A stretch of 64,000 nucleotides of DNA, from contig JAVBOD010000006.1 of NCBI GenBank assembly GCA_031551045.1, positions 1 to 64,000 on the forward strand. Reading direction: 5' to 3'. This document shows positions 38,024 through 46,615 of this stretch, piece by piece (position 1 is the stretch's first letter; each line of letters opens with the position of its first letter). A model generated the notes under the pieces. The model worked only from the letters and a program-made list of their open reading frames with translations, did no database searches and was not told the DNA's origin. A program made the position numbers and the translations under genes. Origin of the DNA: JAVBOD01 sp031551045 (GTDB lineage Bacteria > Bacteroidota > Bacteroidia > Bacteroidales > UBA932).

Positions 38024-38461
38024 TTAGTATTTTTCGTTCAATCTTTTGCCATATTTTTTATTGAGGAAAGTATCTTTGGTTTTGAAGATTACCCAGTTTT
38101 TCTCTTCCATGTACGCTGCAAATGCTGCGCGCCCTTGTTCCTTAATCATTGCGAGCGCCTTGCTACGGTCGCTGCTCTCCAGCCACGAGGCAAACCGGAG
38201 TATCAAAGGATTGTATTTTTTACAGTCTTTTGTGGATGTAAATGTCGTACAATCGCCACAGGTATAAAACTTGTTTTCGGCACAACACGGTTTTACTTGG
38301 CATTGCTTATATACAACAGCGCTTTTGGCCGAATTACCCCTGCACCCGTCACATTTACCGGAAGTAAAGGAAGGGCAGTATTTACAATAAAGGCCGCAAT
38401 GAGCAATTAACTGTTCCCGGTCGGTTGTTTGTCCGCTTTGATTTTGATACATGTTTGTCAT
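38024..38461 (-). CDS. DUF3795-domain Cys-rich protein
   Basis: The 145-residue protein has ordered cysteines CGLYCKYCPSF, CDGCRG, CQVKPCCAEN and CGDC, the pattern of DUF3795, a probable metal-binding family of unknown function. The C-terminal half is helical and basic. A -7 element (38575-38582) and a GC-rich, hairpin-forming leader of about 110 nt precede it on the minus strand, which is unusual for this window. A second Met three residues in is an alternative start. Confidence 0.8.
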   Translation of the reverse strand: MTNMYQNQSGQTTDREQLIAHCGLYCKYCPSFTSGKCDGCRGNSAKSAVVYKQCQVKPCCAENKFYTCGDCTTFTSTKDCKKYNPLILRFASWLESSDRSKALAMIKEQGRAAFAAYMEEKNWVIFKTKDTFLNKKYGKRLNEKY

Positions 38462-38504
38462 AGCATGGTAGGTTTAAATGAATAATTATTTCAATTTTTT
38501 CTTT

Positions 38505-38582
38505 ACTGTCCGGTTTGTTTGTCCGCCGCTCTGTTGCCCACGTGCTGCCGGTTTACCCGGCAAGGCCTGTGATGCAAAGGTA
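38505..38582 (-). promoter_or_regulatory. Promoter and GC-rich structured leader upstream of DUF3795 gene
   Basis: The minus strand reads TACCTTTG at 38582-38575, then about 70 nt of GC-rich sequence with a clean hairpin GCCGGGTAAACCGGC (38561-38547), a CACGTG and GCGGCGGAC. It then drops into AT-rich sequence before the start codon. The contrast with the surrounding AT-rich spacer suggests a structured RNA. It does not match a riboswitch consensus I know. The rest of the gene-free stretch 38462-38765 holds nothing recognisable. Confidence 0.4.
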
Positions 38583-38765
38583 GTCTTCGGTTATATTGGA
38601 TAATCGTTCAACGTCTTTCTTTCCAGCATAATTTGTGCCGTAATTCTAAGGTTTTAATAACTACAAATTTACAATTAAATTTCAGTATTAAAAATGTATT
38701 TCTTCCGTTTTTGGTATGAATCATGACATTCCGCGGCGGGCGGTGCAAATCGCTCAGATGCTCAC

Positions 38766-39536
38766 TTATTCACTGTCATTCATTTTTTTGCATACAACTA
38801 TTTGCTTCTCTGATTTATCTTCAAATGTTTCTTCTCCAAATCCACCGAATTTATGAATAATTTTAAATCCGGAAAAACTTAAATATGCCTCTAATTCTTT
38901 TGGAAAAAACAGCCGCATATCCATATTTTGAATAGAATCAAATTTGCCATTTATAAAGTAATGCCATTTTATACGATTAATCTGAGTTGTATTTTCATAC
39001 ATCATGGTCTGTTTCACAACAACCTTCCGGCCGTCTTTGGTCGAATATCCGGCAATCATCTTTTCTTCCTTTTCCGAATGTACGATGTAGTGAATATTCG
39101 GATTGAAACAATCGACTATGAAATATCCATCTTCTTTCAGGTGTTTCTTTACGCTTGTTAATACATTGAAAAAATCTTGATTCGTATATAAATGATGAAT
39201 GGAATTAAAAGGAATAAAAATAATATCATACACTTTCGGTAAATCTAAAGACCTTATGTCAGCCTTAATAAACTTTACAGGAAGGTTCAATTCGTTCGCT
39301 TTTTCCTTGGCTTTGTTCAACATTGATGTGCTATTATCAACGCCGGTAATATGATATCCTTCTTGTGCAAGAGGGAGCGTAAGCCTGCCTGTGCCGCAAC
39401 ATAATTCGAGGATATGACCATTCTTTCTTTTGCTGAGCCAACGTGAATAAAATGGCAAATCAACGGTTGCTGTATTCATGCCATCATAAATGTTAGCATC
39501 GTAAACTAATTTTCCTACTTTATACTTTTCTTCCAT
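38766..39536 (-). CDS. Class I SAM-dependent methyltransferase
   Basis: The 256-residue Rossmann-fold methyltransferase has motif I ILELCCGTGRLTLPLA, motif II ITGVDNSTSML and FIKADIRSLDL (post-I), followed by IIFIPFNSIHHL. The last part is beta-rich and typical of small-molecule methyltransferases. The gene is visibly more AT-rich than its neighbours, suggesting later acquisition. Substrate unknown. A TATATTTG element lies upstream at 39583-39590 on the minus strand. Confidence 0.85.
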   Translation of the reverse strand: MEEKYKVGKLVYDANIYDGMNTATVDLPFYSRWLSKRKNGHILELCCGTGRLTLPLAQEGYHITGVDNSTSMLNKAKEKANELNLPVKFIKADIRSLDLPKVYDIIFIPFNSIHHLYTNQDFFNVLTSVKKHLKEDGYFIVDCFNPNIHYIVHSEKEEKMIAGYSTKDGRKVVVKQTMMYENTTQINRIKWHYFINGKFDSIQNMDMRLFFPKELEAYLSFSGFKIIHKFGGFGEETFEDKSEKQIVVCKKMNDSE

Positions 39537-39582
39537 TTTTTTATTGCTTTAATTTTTCACTTTGGAGGTTCCTATGCAAAAA

Positions 39583-39590
39583 CAAATATA
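39583..39590 (-). promoter_or_regulatory. -7 promoter element for the methyltransferase
   Basis: TATATTTG on the minus strand lies 46 nt upstream of the start codon. Confidence 0.5.
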
Positions 39591-39672
39591 CTTAAAATAT
39601 ACTGAAAACGTCTTTTCATCAGCCGTTCAAAAAAAGTCGATACAAAAATTTGCACAATTCAAAAACTAATCG

Positions 39673-39697
39673 TTACTTTGCAATTAAAAGTACTTTT
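39673..39697 (+). promoter_or_regulatory. Promoter/operator 1: ttactttg + AAAAGTACTTTT
   Basis: The palindrome aaaagtactttt (39686-39697) starts 5 nt after ttactttg (39673-39680), a -7-like element. The same pair with the same spacing stands at 40646-40670 before creD. It is a likely operator for the winged-helix regulator encoded at 40333. Confidence 0.65.
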
Positions 39698-39700
39698 GAT

Positions 39701-40336
39701 ATGACAACAATTCAAAATTCGGAAGATATTAAACACATCAGGAAATTGATGGAACGCTCATCGAAATTCATGGCCTTGAGCGGCTGGTCGATATTTGCAG
39801 CAGGCGTAATGGCGTTAATCGGCACCGCCGTGGCGCGTTTTTTTGTCTTGAGCAACGGAGCCGTGCGTTACGACGAATATATGCGGGGCGTGGGAACGTC
39901 CGTCGGCCAGCCGATTCGCACGAAAATGATTTTGTTGGCAGCAGGAGTACTGTTTTGTGCCATCATGGCAACTTATTATTTCATTGCCCGGAAAGCAAAA
40001 AAAGCCGGGCAAAAAGTATGGACGCTTTCGGCACGGCGTACACTTATACATTTTTGTATTCCGTTTATAACCGGCGGTATTTTTTGTATAGCCCTGCTGC
40101 TTCACGGGCACATCCAGTTTTTGGCGTCGGCCATGCTTATTTTCTACGGATTGGCTTTGGTAAGCGCCGGTAAATTTACCATCCCCGAAATTCACTATTT
40201 AGGCTTATGCGAAATAGTATTAGGCTTGTTGGACGCCTTCTTTTTCGGTCACAGCCTGTTGTTTTGGGTACTGGGATTCGGCATTGCCAACGTGGTGGCC
40301 GGATTAATTATTTATTTTAACTACGACCGGAAATGA
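39701..40336 (+). CDS. Integral membrane protein of creD locus (unknown function)
   Basis: The 211-residue protein has a short cytoplasmic N-terminus (QNSEDIKHIRKLMERSSKFM) and six hydrophobic helices (FAAGVMALIGTAVARFFVL; MILLAAGVLFCAIMATYYF; FCIPFITGGIFCIALLL; FLASAMLIFYGLALV; LCEIVLGLLDAFFFG; LLFWVLGFGIANVVAGLII). The start is ATG 39701; the longer frame uses a TTG upstream of the operator. It overlaps the regulator gene by ATGA, so the two are translationally coupled. Possibly a partner sensor or target of that regulator; function not known. Confidence 0.75.
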   Translation: MTTIQNSEDIKHIRKLMERSSKFMALSGWSIFAAGVMALIGTAVARFFVLSNGAVRYDEYMRGVGTSVGQPIRTKMILLAAGVLFCAIMATYYFIARKAKKAGQKVWTLSARRTLIHFCIPFITGGIFCIALLLHGHIQFLASAMLIFYGLALVSAGKFTIPEIHYLGLCEIVLGLLDAFFFGHSLLFWVLGFGIANVVAGLIIYFNYDRK

Positions 40337-40632
40337 AAAATATTATTTCGGGCTTAAATAAAGTGTTCGATAACCGCATCCGGTTGGGGATTATGGCGGT
40401 GTTGTCGGTCAACGACAGCCTTTCGTTCAACGAATTGAAAGAGCTGCTGGAAATTACCGACGGGAATTTGGCGACCCACATCAAAGCGCTTGAGAGCAAT
40501 GGCCTGGTGGGAAGCCACAAACAATTTATCGGTAAAAAACCGAATACATCCTATTCTATAACCAAATTGGGCGAAAAATTATTTCAGCAACACCTGAAAG
40601 CCTTGGAAGACTTAATGAACATACAACAATAA
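40333..40632 (+). CDS. Winged-helix transcriptional regulator (HTH_34/ArsR-like)
   Basis: The 99-residue DNA-binding protein contains FDNRIRLGIMAVLSVNDSLSFNELKELLEITDGNLATHIKALESNGLVGSHK, a complete winged helix, and a wing plus dimer helix (TSYSITKLGEKLFQQHL). No effector domain or Cys cluster is present. It starts within the stop of the upstream membrane gene (ATGA). The palindrome AAAAGTACTTTT before this operon and before creD is its likely binding site, giving autoregulation and control of creD. Confidence 0.88.
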   Translation: MKNIISGLNKVFDNRIRLGIMAVLSVNDSLSFNELKELLEITDGNLATHIKALESNGLVGSHKQFIGKKPNTSYSITKLGEKLFQQHLKALEDLMNIQQ

Positions 40633-40645
40633 TTTTTTTATCTAT

Positions 40646-40670
40646 TTACTTTGAAAATAAAAGTACTTTT
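40646..40670 (+). promoter_or_regulatory. Promoter/operator 2: ttactttg + AAAAGTACTTTT before creD
   Basis: The palindrome aaaagtactttt at 40659-40670 lies 5 nt after ttactttg (40646-40653), duplicating the arrangement at 39673-39697. It sits 28 nt upstream of the creD ATG. Confidence 0.65.
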
Positions 40671-40698
40671 AAATTATAAAATAAAAAATTAAACAATT

Positions 40699-42057
40699 AT
40701 GGAAACACCCAACAACCCTATTCAATCCCTGTGGTCGAAAGTGACCGGCAGCATTACCTTCAAAGCGATCTCTATCGGCGTGCTCACGCTGCTCTTGCTT
40801 ATTCCCATTGTCATGGTACAAAATTTGATTTTCGAACGCGAGTCGGCCAGCCGTTCCGTCGTGCAAGAAGTGAGTTCGAAGTGGGGCGATGCGCAGACCT
40901 TAACCGGCCCCATTATTAAAGTCCCCTACAAGTACACCTATTCCAAATCTACCGGAACAAAAGGGGAAGTAGAAATAATAGAAGAATCGGACAATGCCTA
41001 CTTCCTTCCTGAAGAATTGGGCATCAGAGCCACCATGGAGCCCGAAATTCTACACCGGAGCATTTATAATGTGGTGGTGTATCAAGCGAAAATCAATGTA
41101 CAAGGGCATTTCAAGCAGCCTAATTTCGAAGAGTTGAATGTGAAACCGACGGCTATCGATTGGCAAAACGCCTGCTTATACATAGGTATATCCGACATGC
41201 GTGGGATACGCAATAAAATGGCTTTCGTTTGGAATAATGAAATGCGCGAAACGATGCCGGGGATTGAAGGTTCATCCCTTTTGCCATCGGGTGTGACGAT
41301 TAAATTACCCTTGCAAGCAACGGCTTCGCCCGATATGGAATATCCCTTCAGCTATGAATTACTGCTCAACGGAAGCGAAGGCTTGGCGTTTACGCCGGTG
41401 GGAAAAACCACTAAAGTAGCCGTAGTATCTCCTTGGAACGCTCCCAGTTTCGACGGCGCTTTTCTGCCCGACAACCGTAACATTACAAATACCGGATTTA
41501 CGGCCGATTGGAGCGTATTTAACTACAACCGGAATTTCCCGCAAGCATGGGTGGGGGCGCTGTCTTCGTTAGAGTCTGCCGACTTCGGAGTGAATCTTAT
41601 TTTACCGGTTGACCATTATCAAAAGTCGATGCGTGCCGTGAAATACGCGATATTATTCATTGCTCTCACATTCCTGGCATTTTTCCTGGTTGAGTTGATT
41701 AGCCGCAAGCGTATTCACGTCATGCAATACCTCTTGGTAAGCATCGGGTTGATTCTTTTCTACAGCTTGCTGGTGGCATTCTCGGAGCAAATGAGTTTCT
41801 GGTTGGCCTACCTTATTTCGGCAACAGCTATTGTTATTTTGATAACCAGTTATTCCTATTCCATTTTCAAAAAAGCAAAACAAACAATGTTGATTGGCTC
41901 GTTGTTCACGGTATTATACATTTTCCTGTATGTGATTTTGCAACTCGAAGATTTGGCGTTACTCATCGGAAGTATCGGCTTGTTTATTGCTTTGGCGGTA
42001 ATCATGTACGCTTCACGAAAAGTAAACTGGTTTCAAGGTAAAGAAGAAAATAATTAA
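40699..42057 (+). CDS. creD: Inner-membrane protein CreD
   Basis: The 452-residue CreD-family protein has an N-terminal helix (AISIGVLTLLLLIPIVMVQNLI), then a long periplasmic region (SKWGDAQTLTGPIIKVPYKY, IRATMEPEILHRSIYNVVVYQAKINVQGHF, LPDNRNITNTGFTADWSVFNYNRNFPQ). Five or six C-terminal helices close it. CreD is linked to envelope stress and beta-lactam response in proteobacteria; in Bacteroidota it travels with a winged-helix regulator, as here. No CreBC two-component pair is nearby. Confidence 0.93.
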   Translation: METPNNPIQSLWSKVTGSITFKAISIGVLTLLLLIPIVMVQNLIFERESASRSVVQEVSSKWGDAQTLTGPIIKVPYKYTYSKSTGTKGEVEIIEESDNAYFLPEELGIRATMEPEILHRSIYNVVVYQAKINVQGHFKQPNFEELNVKPTAIDWQNACLYIGISDMRGIRNKMAFVWNNEMRETMPGIEGSSLLPSGVTIKLPLQATASPDMEYPFSYELLLNGSEGLAFTPVGKTTKVAVVSPWNAPSFDGAFLPDNRNITNTGFTADWSVFNYNRNFPQAWVGALSSLESADFGVNLILPVDHYQKSMRAVKYAILFIALTFLAFFLVELISRKRIHVMQYLLVSIGLILFYSLLVAFSEQMSFWLAYLISATAIVILITSYSYSIFKKAKQTMLIGSLFTVLYIFLYVILQLEDLALLIGSIGLFIALAVIMYASRKVNWFQGKEENN

Positions 42058-42075
42058 TGATAAAATGATTGAATT

Positions 42076-42435
42076 ATGACTAAACAAAACGAACTGTTAG
42101 GACACATCCTGTCTGACAATTTTTTTAGAAAACGTGTATTGCAAGGCGCCGGCATTGCGCTCGTACTGATGATGCTGTTCCTGTTTTTTATTTTTGGGAT
42201 TGCAGGAGTAGTGAGTGGGAAAAATTGGGGGCAAGCTCTTTGGGAGTTTTTTCCGCTCCTCACGGTAACTCTTGGCGGAGCTTCCGGCGGATTCATTTAT
42301 TACTTGTTGGTGCATGTGTGGTCGCCGAGCGGATGGAAGAAAGGCTTGGCCATCGGCCTAAGTATAGTAATTTATATCGCCATCACGTACTGTTGCCTGA
42401 TAATCGGATTCAGCGCCACAGGGCACTGGGATTGA
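42076..42435 (+). CDS. Small membrane protein downstream of creD (unknown)
   Basis: The 119-residue protein has three predicted membrane helices (GIALVLMMLFLFFIFGIAGVV, WEFFPLLTVTLGGASGGFIYYLLV, LAIGLSIVIYIAITYCCLIIGF). It starts 18 nt after creD on the same strand, so it is probably the last gene of that operon. I do not recognise a domain. The hairpin at 42491-42538 follows its stop. Confidence 0.6.
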   Translation: MTKQNELLGHILSDNFFRKRVLQGAGIALVLMMLFLFFIFGIAGVVSGKNWGQALWEFFPLLTVTLGGASGGFIYYLLVHVWSPSGWKKGLAIGLSIVIYIAITYCCLIIGFSATGHWD

Positions 42436-42490
42436 CCGGTTATTCCTGACTGTTGTTGATTTCTATCCAGTAATATATTTCTTGATCTTT

Positions 42491-42538
42491 TGAGCGAAGC
42501 GAAGAATCTGTGGAAGTACAGATTCTTCGCTTCGCTCA
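42491..42538. repeat. REP-like hairpin, family A (copy 4), possible terminator
   Basis: A perfect 21-bp inverted repeat (42491-42511 and 42518-42538) has loop ggaagt. It is the tightest family A pair in the window. It lies between convergent genes and could end transcription of both, although it lacks a T-run. Confidence 0.8.
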
Positions 42539-42621
42539 GAATGTTAATGTTCTGCTCTACTGTTCACAGTATTAGATTGCTTTCCCGCCTTGCGGGAGTC
42601 CGCTACCGTCCACTGTTGCTA

Positions 42622-44070
42622 TTATCTCCAACTTTTAGCAAAGAAGAAAATGAGTAACCCGTATATTTCTAAGCGGCCTAACAGCATTTCTACGGATAGC
42701 AACGCTTTTGCCAAAAACGGCATCGAAGAATAATTACCGAGTGAACCTATGCTATCGCCGAATCCCGGCCCGACATTGGCCATACACGAGGCCGAGGCGG
42801 AAAAACTGTCCATGATATTCAAATCCAGCAGCGTGAGAATGACTGCTACCAGAAAAACAATAAAAATATAGGTTGCCGTATAAAGTATGACACCTGCCGT
42901 TACATCGGATTCCAAGGTTGCGCCGTTCATGCGTACAGGAACGACAGCATTCGGGTGTTGTAGCTTGCGCACTTGTGCTTGCATACTTTTGAACAAAATT
43001 AAAAACCTGTCGGCCTTCAATCCGCCGGAGGTGGAGCCGGCACAAGCACATTGAAACATAAAGTAGAACAAGACCAGGACGGAAAAACTCGGCCATATGG
43101 AAGTATCGGCGGTAGCAAATCCGGTGGTGGTACATAGGGATACTACTTGGAAAGACGCTAAACGCAGCGCTTTGGGCCAAGCATAAGCCGCTTCGCTCCA
43201 GTGCAGGTTGCAGGCCACAAAGACAATACCTATCAACGTCGAGAAAAAATAAAATTTCACAATCGTAGAATGAAGAAACGTACGCATATGCCCGGTAACG
43301 GCCAAAAATATCAAACCGAAATGCAAGCCGGAGATAAACATAAACACGGTGATAATTACTTCTATCCAAACGTTATCAAAACCCAGTACGCTTAAATTAC
43401 GGGTGCTGAATCCACCTGTGGAAATCGTGCTGAATGCATGGTTGACGGCATCGAAAAGATTCATCCCGGCCAGCCACAATAATATTGTAGTAACAAAGGT
43501 AAGGGTTAAATAAACCCAGGTGATAATGCGAATGGTTTGCTGTGTGCGGAATTTGAAACTACTTTTCGACAGGGAAGACATCTCTAATTTTGCCAACCGT
43601 TGCTTAAGGTTGCGCATCGTAGGAAGAATAAGCAACATGCAAATGATAATCCCGATACCACCCAACCAGTGGGTACACGAACGCCAGAACAATAATCCAT
43701 GGGGAATGGCTTCCACATCTGTCAGAATAGTGGCGCCGGTACCGGAAAATCCCGACACGCTCTCGAACCACGCATTAATAAACGTAAATTCTCCTCCCCA
43801 CAATAAATAAGGAAGCATGCCGAAAGTGCAAGTCGCAATCCATGCCAGAAAGACAATAACATAACCTTCTTTCGTAGATATTTCGGTAGGTGCCGGCACA
43901 AATACCAAAGGAAATATGCCCACGGTGGCGCAAATAAATGTACTGAGCAGGAGGGGAGAAAAAGAGGAATCGGCCTGATAACACAATGAAACAATGGCCG
44001 ATAAAAACATTAAAAAGGCGCTTACCAGTAATACAAAACCGGTGTAACGTACGACAACCTGCAGTCTCAT
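42622..44070 (-). CDS. trkH: TrkH-family potassium uptake protein
   Basis: The 482-residue K+ translocating subunit has four M1-P-M2 repeats. Selectivity-filter glycines are visible in SVSGFSGTGATIL, FSTISTGGFSTRN, SLCTTTGFATAD and CMANVGPGFGDSIG. The N-terminus (MRLQVVVRYTGFVLLVSAFLMFLSAI) and length are normal. The start overlaps the stop of the upstream HAMP-domain gene by four bases. TrkH normally works with the cytosolic ring protein TrkA, which is not in this window. Confidence 0.95.
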   Translation of the reverse strand: MRLQVVVRYTGFVLLVSAFLMFLSAIVSLCYQADSSFSPLLLSTFICATVGIFPLVFVPAPTEISTKEGYVIVFLAWIATCTFGMLPYLLWGGEFTFINAWFESVSGFSGTGATILTDVEAIPHGLLFWRSCTHWLGGIGIIICMLLILPTMRNLKQRLAKLEMSSLSKSSFKFRTQQTIRIITWVYLTLTFVTTILLWLAGMNLFDAVNHAFSTISTGGFSTRNLSVLGFDNVWIEVIITVFMFISGLHFGLIFLAVTGHMRTFLHSTIVKFYFFSTLIGIVFVACNLHWSEAAYAWPKALRLASFQVVSLCTTTGFATADTSIWPSFSVLVLFYFMFQCACAGSTSGGLKADRFLILFKSMQAQVRKLQHPNAVVPVRMNGATLESDVTAGVILYTATYIFIVFLVAVILTLLDLNIMDSFSASASCMANVGPGFGDSIGSLGNYSSMPFLAKALLSVEMLLGRLEIYGLLIFFFAKSWR

Positions 44071-44840
44071 TGTTGCTTGCTTTTTGCTAAACTCTTGTAT
44101 TCGCTAATCAATGTTTTGATGGCATGGTTCAGTTCCTGAATCTCATCCTCGTTTTCGGCTTCTACAGTATAGGGAATACGATTGGAGAGATAGGCATTGA
44201 CACCTTTTGTAATACGTAAGACAGGCGTTACAATGTATAGATTGATGAAATAGTTGAACAGGATGACTAATAAAATACCGGCACAAGTGGCAATAACGCC
44301 GGGCATGATAGAACGGTAGAACCCGCTCTCTATTTCTTGCGAGTTCTTTTCTAAAGCTCGTTGACTCATTTCCATGGTGTGTTCTAAAAGATCATGAAGT
44401 TGTATATAGGCCGGCCGAAATCTATTGGAAATCCAATTCGTGCGTATGTTTTCGGAATATCCCCATATTCCGGGAGCCTCTTCCACCACGGCTATATAGA
44501 GATCATAAGCGTTATATAAGCTATCTAATAAGCTGGAATAATTGATGCTTAAATGGCTGTTATTGAGTTTTTCAAAATAGTCTTCATGGAACTTTTCGTG
44601 CTTCGCAAAAAAAGAGGTGTCAAGAGTCTCTGCTTGTAAATTTTTTAATAATAAATCCGCATAATTCGCCACATCCGTTTCAATTCTTTTTGTATTTAAA
44701 AGGGCGTCCACATTATCGGAGAGGACTCCCGATACCTTGTCGCGCATCCGGGTTACTTCAAAAATAGACACTAAGCCGGAGAGGAACAGAATAAATCCAA
44801 CAACGATAAACCCGAATAAAACCTTTCTATGAATACCCAT
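44067..44840 (-). CDS. Two-helix sensor-like protein with HAMP domain and no output domain
   Basis: The 257-residue protein starts MGIHRKVLFGFIVVGFILFLSG with one membrane helix. A helical periplasmic sensing region follows (about 35-175; KRIETDVANYADLLLKNLQ, MRDKVSGVLSDNVDALL), then a second helix (IMPGVIATCAGILLVILFNYFINL) and a HAMP linker (VTPVLRITKGVNAYL ... EIQELNHAIKTLISEYKSLAK). The protein ends there, with no kinase, methyl-accepting or cyclase module. Its stop overlaps trkH (4 nt). I infer a regulator or sensor partner of the K+ channel. The start is ATG 44840 with a TATGTTTG element upstream. Confidence 0.75.
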   Translation of the reverse strand: MGIHRKVLFGFIVVGFILFLSGLVSIFEVTRMRDKVSGVLSDNVDALLNTKRIETDVANYADLLLKNLQAETLDTSFFAKHEKFHEDYFEKLNNSHLSINYSSLLDSLYNAYDLYIAVVEEAPGIWGYSENIRTNWISNRFRPAYIQLHDLLEHTMEMSQRALEKNSQEIESGFYRSIMPGVIATCAGILLVILFNYFINLYIVTPVLRITKGVNAYLSNRIPYTVEAENEDEIQELNHAIKTLISEYKSLAKSKQQ

Positions 44841-44858
44841 AATATTATTAATTTTATG

Positions 44859-44866
44859 CAAACATA
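44859..44866 (-). promoter_or_regulatory. -7 promoter element for HAMP-protein/trkH operon
   Basis: TATGTTTG on the minus strand lies 18 nt upstream of ATG 44840. The TTG that would extend the frame lies inside it. Confidence 0.55.
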
Positions 44867-44920
44867 GTTATTCTTTTAGAAAAAATAGAAAGTAACACTT
44901 TTTGAAACATTTTCATTTTT

Positions 44921-46324
44921 TTATTGCTTCTCCGCCAAGACCACATTTTCCACGTGATGCGTGTGGGGAAACATATCCACCGGTTGTATTTTCCTGATTG
45001 CATACATGCCGGAAAGCAGCGCCAAATCGCGCGCTTGCGTGGCCGGATTGCAACTTACATACACAATGCGCGGCGCCGCTACGCGCAGTAGCACCTTTGC
45101 AATGTCGGGATGGATACCGGCGCGCGGCGGATCTAAAATCACCACATCGGGAGCACCGTGTGTAGTGACGAACGCTTCGGTGAAAATGTCTTTCATATCG
45201 CCGGCGAAGAAAGCAGTGTTCGCAAGTTGGTTGCGTGCTGCGTTATCTTTGGCATCGGCAATGGCTTCGGGCACATATTCAACGCCCACCACTTTTTTGG
45301 CTTGGTGTGCCACAAAGTTTGCAATAGTGCCCGTTCCGGTGTATAAATCATACACCGTTTCGTTTCCGGTAAGTTGTGCAAACTCGCGCGCCACGCTGTA
45401 TAGCCGGTAGGCCTGTGCTGAATTGGTCTGGTAAAACGACTTCGGCCCGATTTTAAACCGCAGGTCTTCCATGCGTTCTTCTATATAATCGCGACCGGCG
45501 AAAAGATGTACGGGCAAGTCGGAAATAGTGTCGTTGCGCTTGCCGTTTATCACATACATCAGCGAGGTGATTTGCGGAAACGCCTGTTGAATATGTGTCA
45601 TCAGCAGTGTGCGAGCCGGTTCGTCGTCATACGCAAATACCACAATCACCATCACTTCGCCCGTGGAACTGCTACGGATAATGAGATTACGCAGTAAACC
45701 CGTTTGTTGACGCAAATCAAAAAACGGTAATCGATGCTTGATGGCAAAGGCTTTTACGGCTAAGCGGATAGCGTTCGACGGTTCGGCTTGCAGATAGCAG
45801 GTGCGGATATCGAGCACCTTGTCGAATAGGCCGGGAATGTGGAATCCCAGCGCATCGCGGTCGGTAATGGTATCGGCGCGGCCAATTTCTTCCTTGGTCA
45901 TCCAGCGGCTGCACGAAAAGGTAAATTCCAATTTATTACGGTAGTGTGTCGTTTGTTCCGATCCGATAATCGGCATTATTTCCGGTAATACTAAATTTCC
46001 GATACGGCTTAGCTGCTCTTGCACTTGTTGTTGTTTATAGTGTAATTGCAAAGAGTAGGGCAGGTGCTGCCATTTACATCCGCCGCAGATACCGAAATGT
46101 TCACAGAAAGGCGCTATCCGGTTGTCGGACGGTTTCACGAGCTTGGTCACGAAACCTTCCATAAAACTGCTCCGCTTGTTAGTTACTTGTACGTTTACAA
46201 TGTCGCCGGGAACAGCCTGCGGAACAAACAATACTTTCCCGTCAACACGGGCAACCGCTTTGCCTTCGGCGGCAACGCCGGTGATAAGAACGTTTTCTAA
46301 TAAGGGTTTCGGATGTCTCGCCAT
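44921..46324 (-). CDS. rlmD: 23S rRNA (uracil-1939-C5)-methyltransferase RlmD-like (TrmA family)
   Basis: The 467-residue protein has an N-terminal TRAM domain (ENVLITGVAAEGKAVARVDGKVLFVPQAVPGDIV) and an iron-sulfur Cys motif (CEHFGICGGCKWQHL with later Cys). The AdoMet domain is YDLYTGTGTIANFVAH, and the catalytic Cys lies in IVYVSCNPATQARDLALL. A DPPRAGIH block supplies the general base region. I choose ATG 46322-46324 (MARHPKPLLEN); the longer frame adds an unmatched N-terminus. RlmD versus RlmCD specificity is not resolved. Confidence 0.9.
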   Translation of the reverse strand: MARHPKPLLENVLITGVAAEGKAVARVDGKVLFVPQAVPGDIVNVQVTNKRSSFMEGFVTKLVKPSDNRIAPFCEHFGICGGCKWQHLPYSLQLHYKQQQVQEQLSRIGNLVLPEIMPIIGSEQTTHYRNKLEFTFSCSRWMTKEEIGRADTITDRDALGFHIPGLFDKVLDIRTCYLQAEPSNAIRLAVKAFAIKHRLPFFDLRQQTGLLRNLIIRSSSTGEVMVIVVFAYDDEPARTLLMTHIQQAFPQITSLMYVINGKRNDTISDLPVHLFAGRDYIEERMEDLRFKIGPKSFYQTNSAQAYRLYSVAREFAQLTGNETVYDLYTGTGTIANFVAHQAKKVVGVEYVPEAIADAKDNAARNQLANTAFFAGDMKDIFTEAFVTTHGAPDVVILDPPRAGIHPDIAKVLLRVAAPRIVYVSCNPATQARDLALLSGMYAIRKIQPVDMFPHTHHVENVVLAEKQ

Positions 46325-46470
46325 TGTTAATTTTTTAAAATACTTTGCAAAGATGCGCATTTTTTATAAATTTGTGATTGGTTATTTTTGTGTTGTTCTG
46401 TGCGAAGTAATCTGTAATTTTGAATACCTGATATTAGATATCGGATTTTAGACATTTATCCATGGAATTT

Positions 46471-46583
46471 GTCATTCTGAGCGAAACGAAGAATCTGTGG
46501 TTTTAGATGTCAGATAGTAGATGCCGGATGCTATATATTGGATATTTGTTGGCGAGGCTTGTCATTCTGAGCAAAGCGAAGAA
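46471..46583. repeat. REP-like direct pair, family A (copies 5 and 6)
   Basis: Forward family A words stand at 46471-46498 and at 46561-46583 (truncated), in direct rather than inverted orientation. Between them is low-complexity sequence of tagat/ggat words. It lies in the 291-bp spacer between rlmD and the second RSH gene. Confidence 0.7.
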
Positions 46584-46615
46584 CGACAAACAAGTAAAAT
46601 AGATTGTAAAAAATA

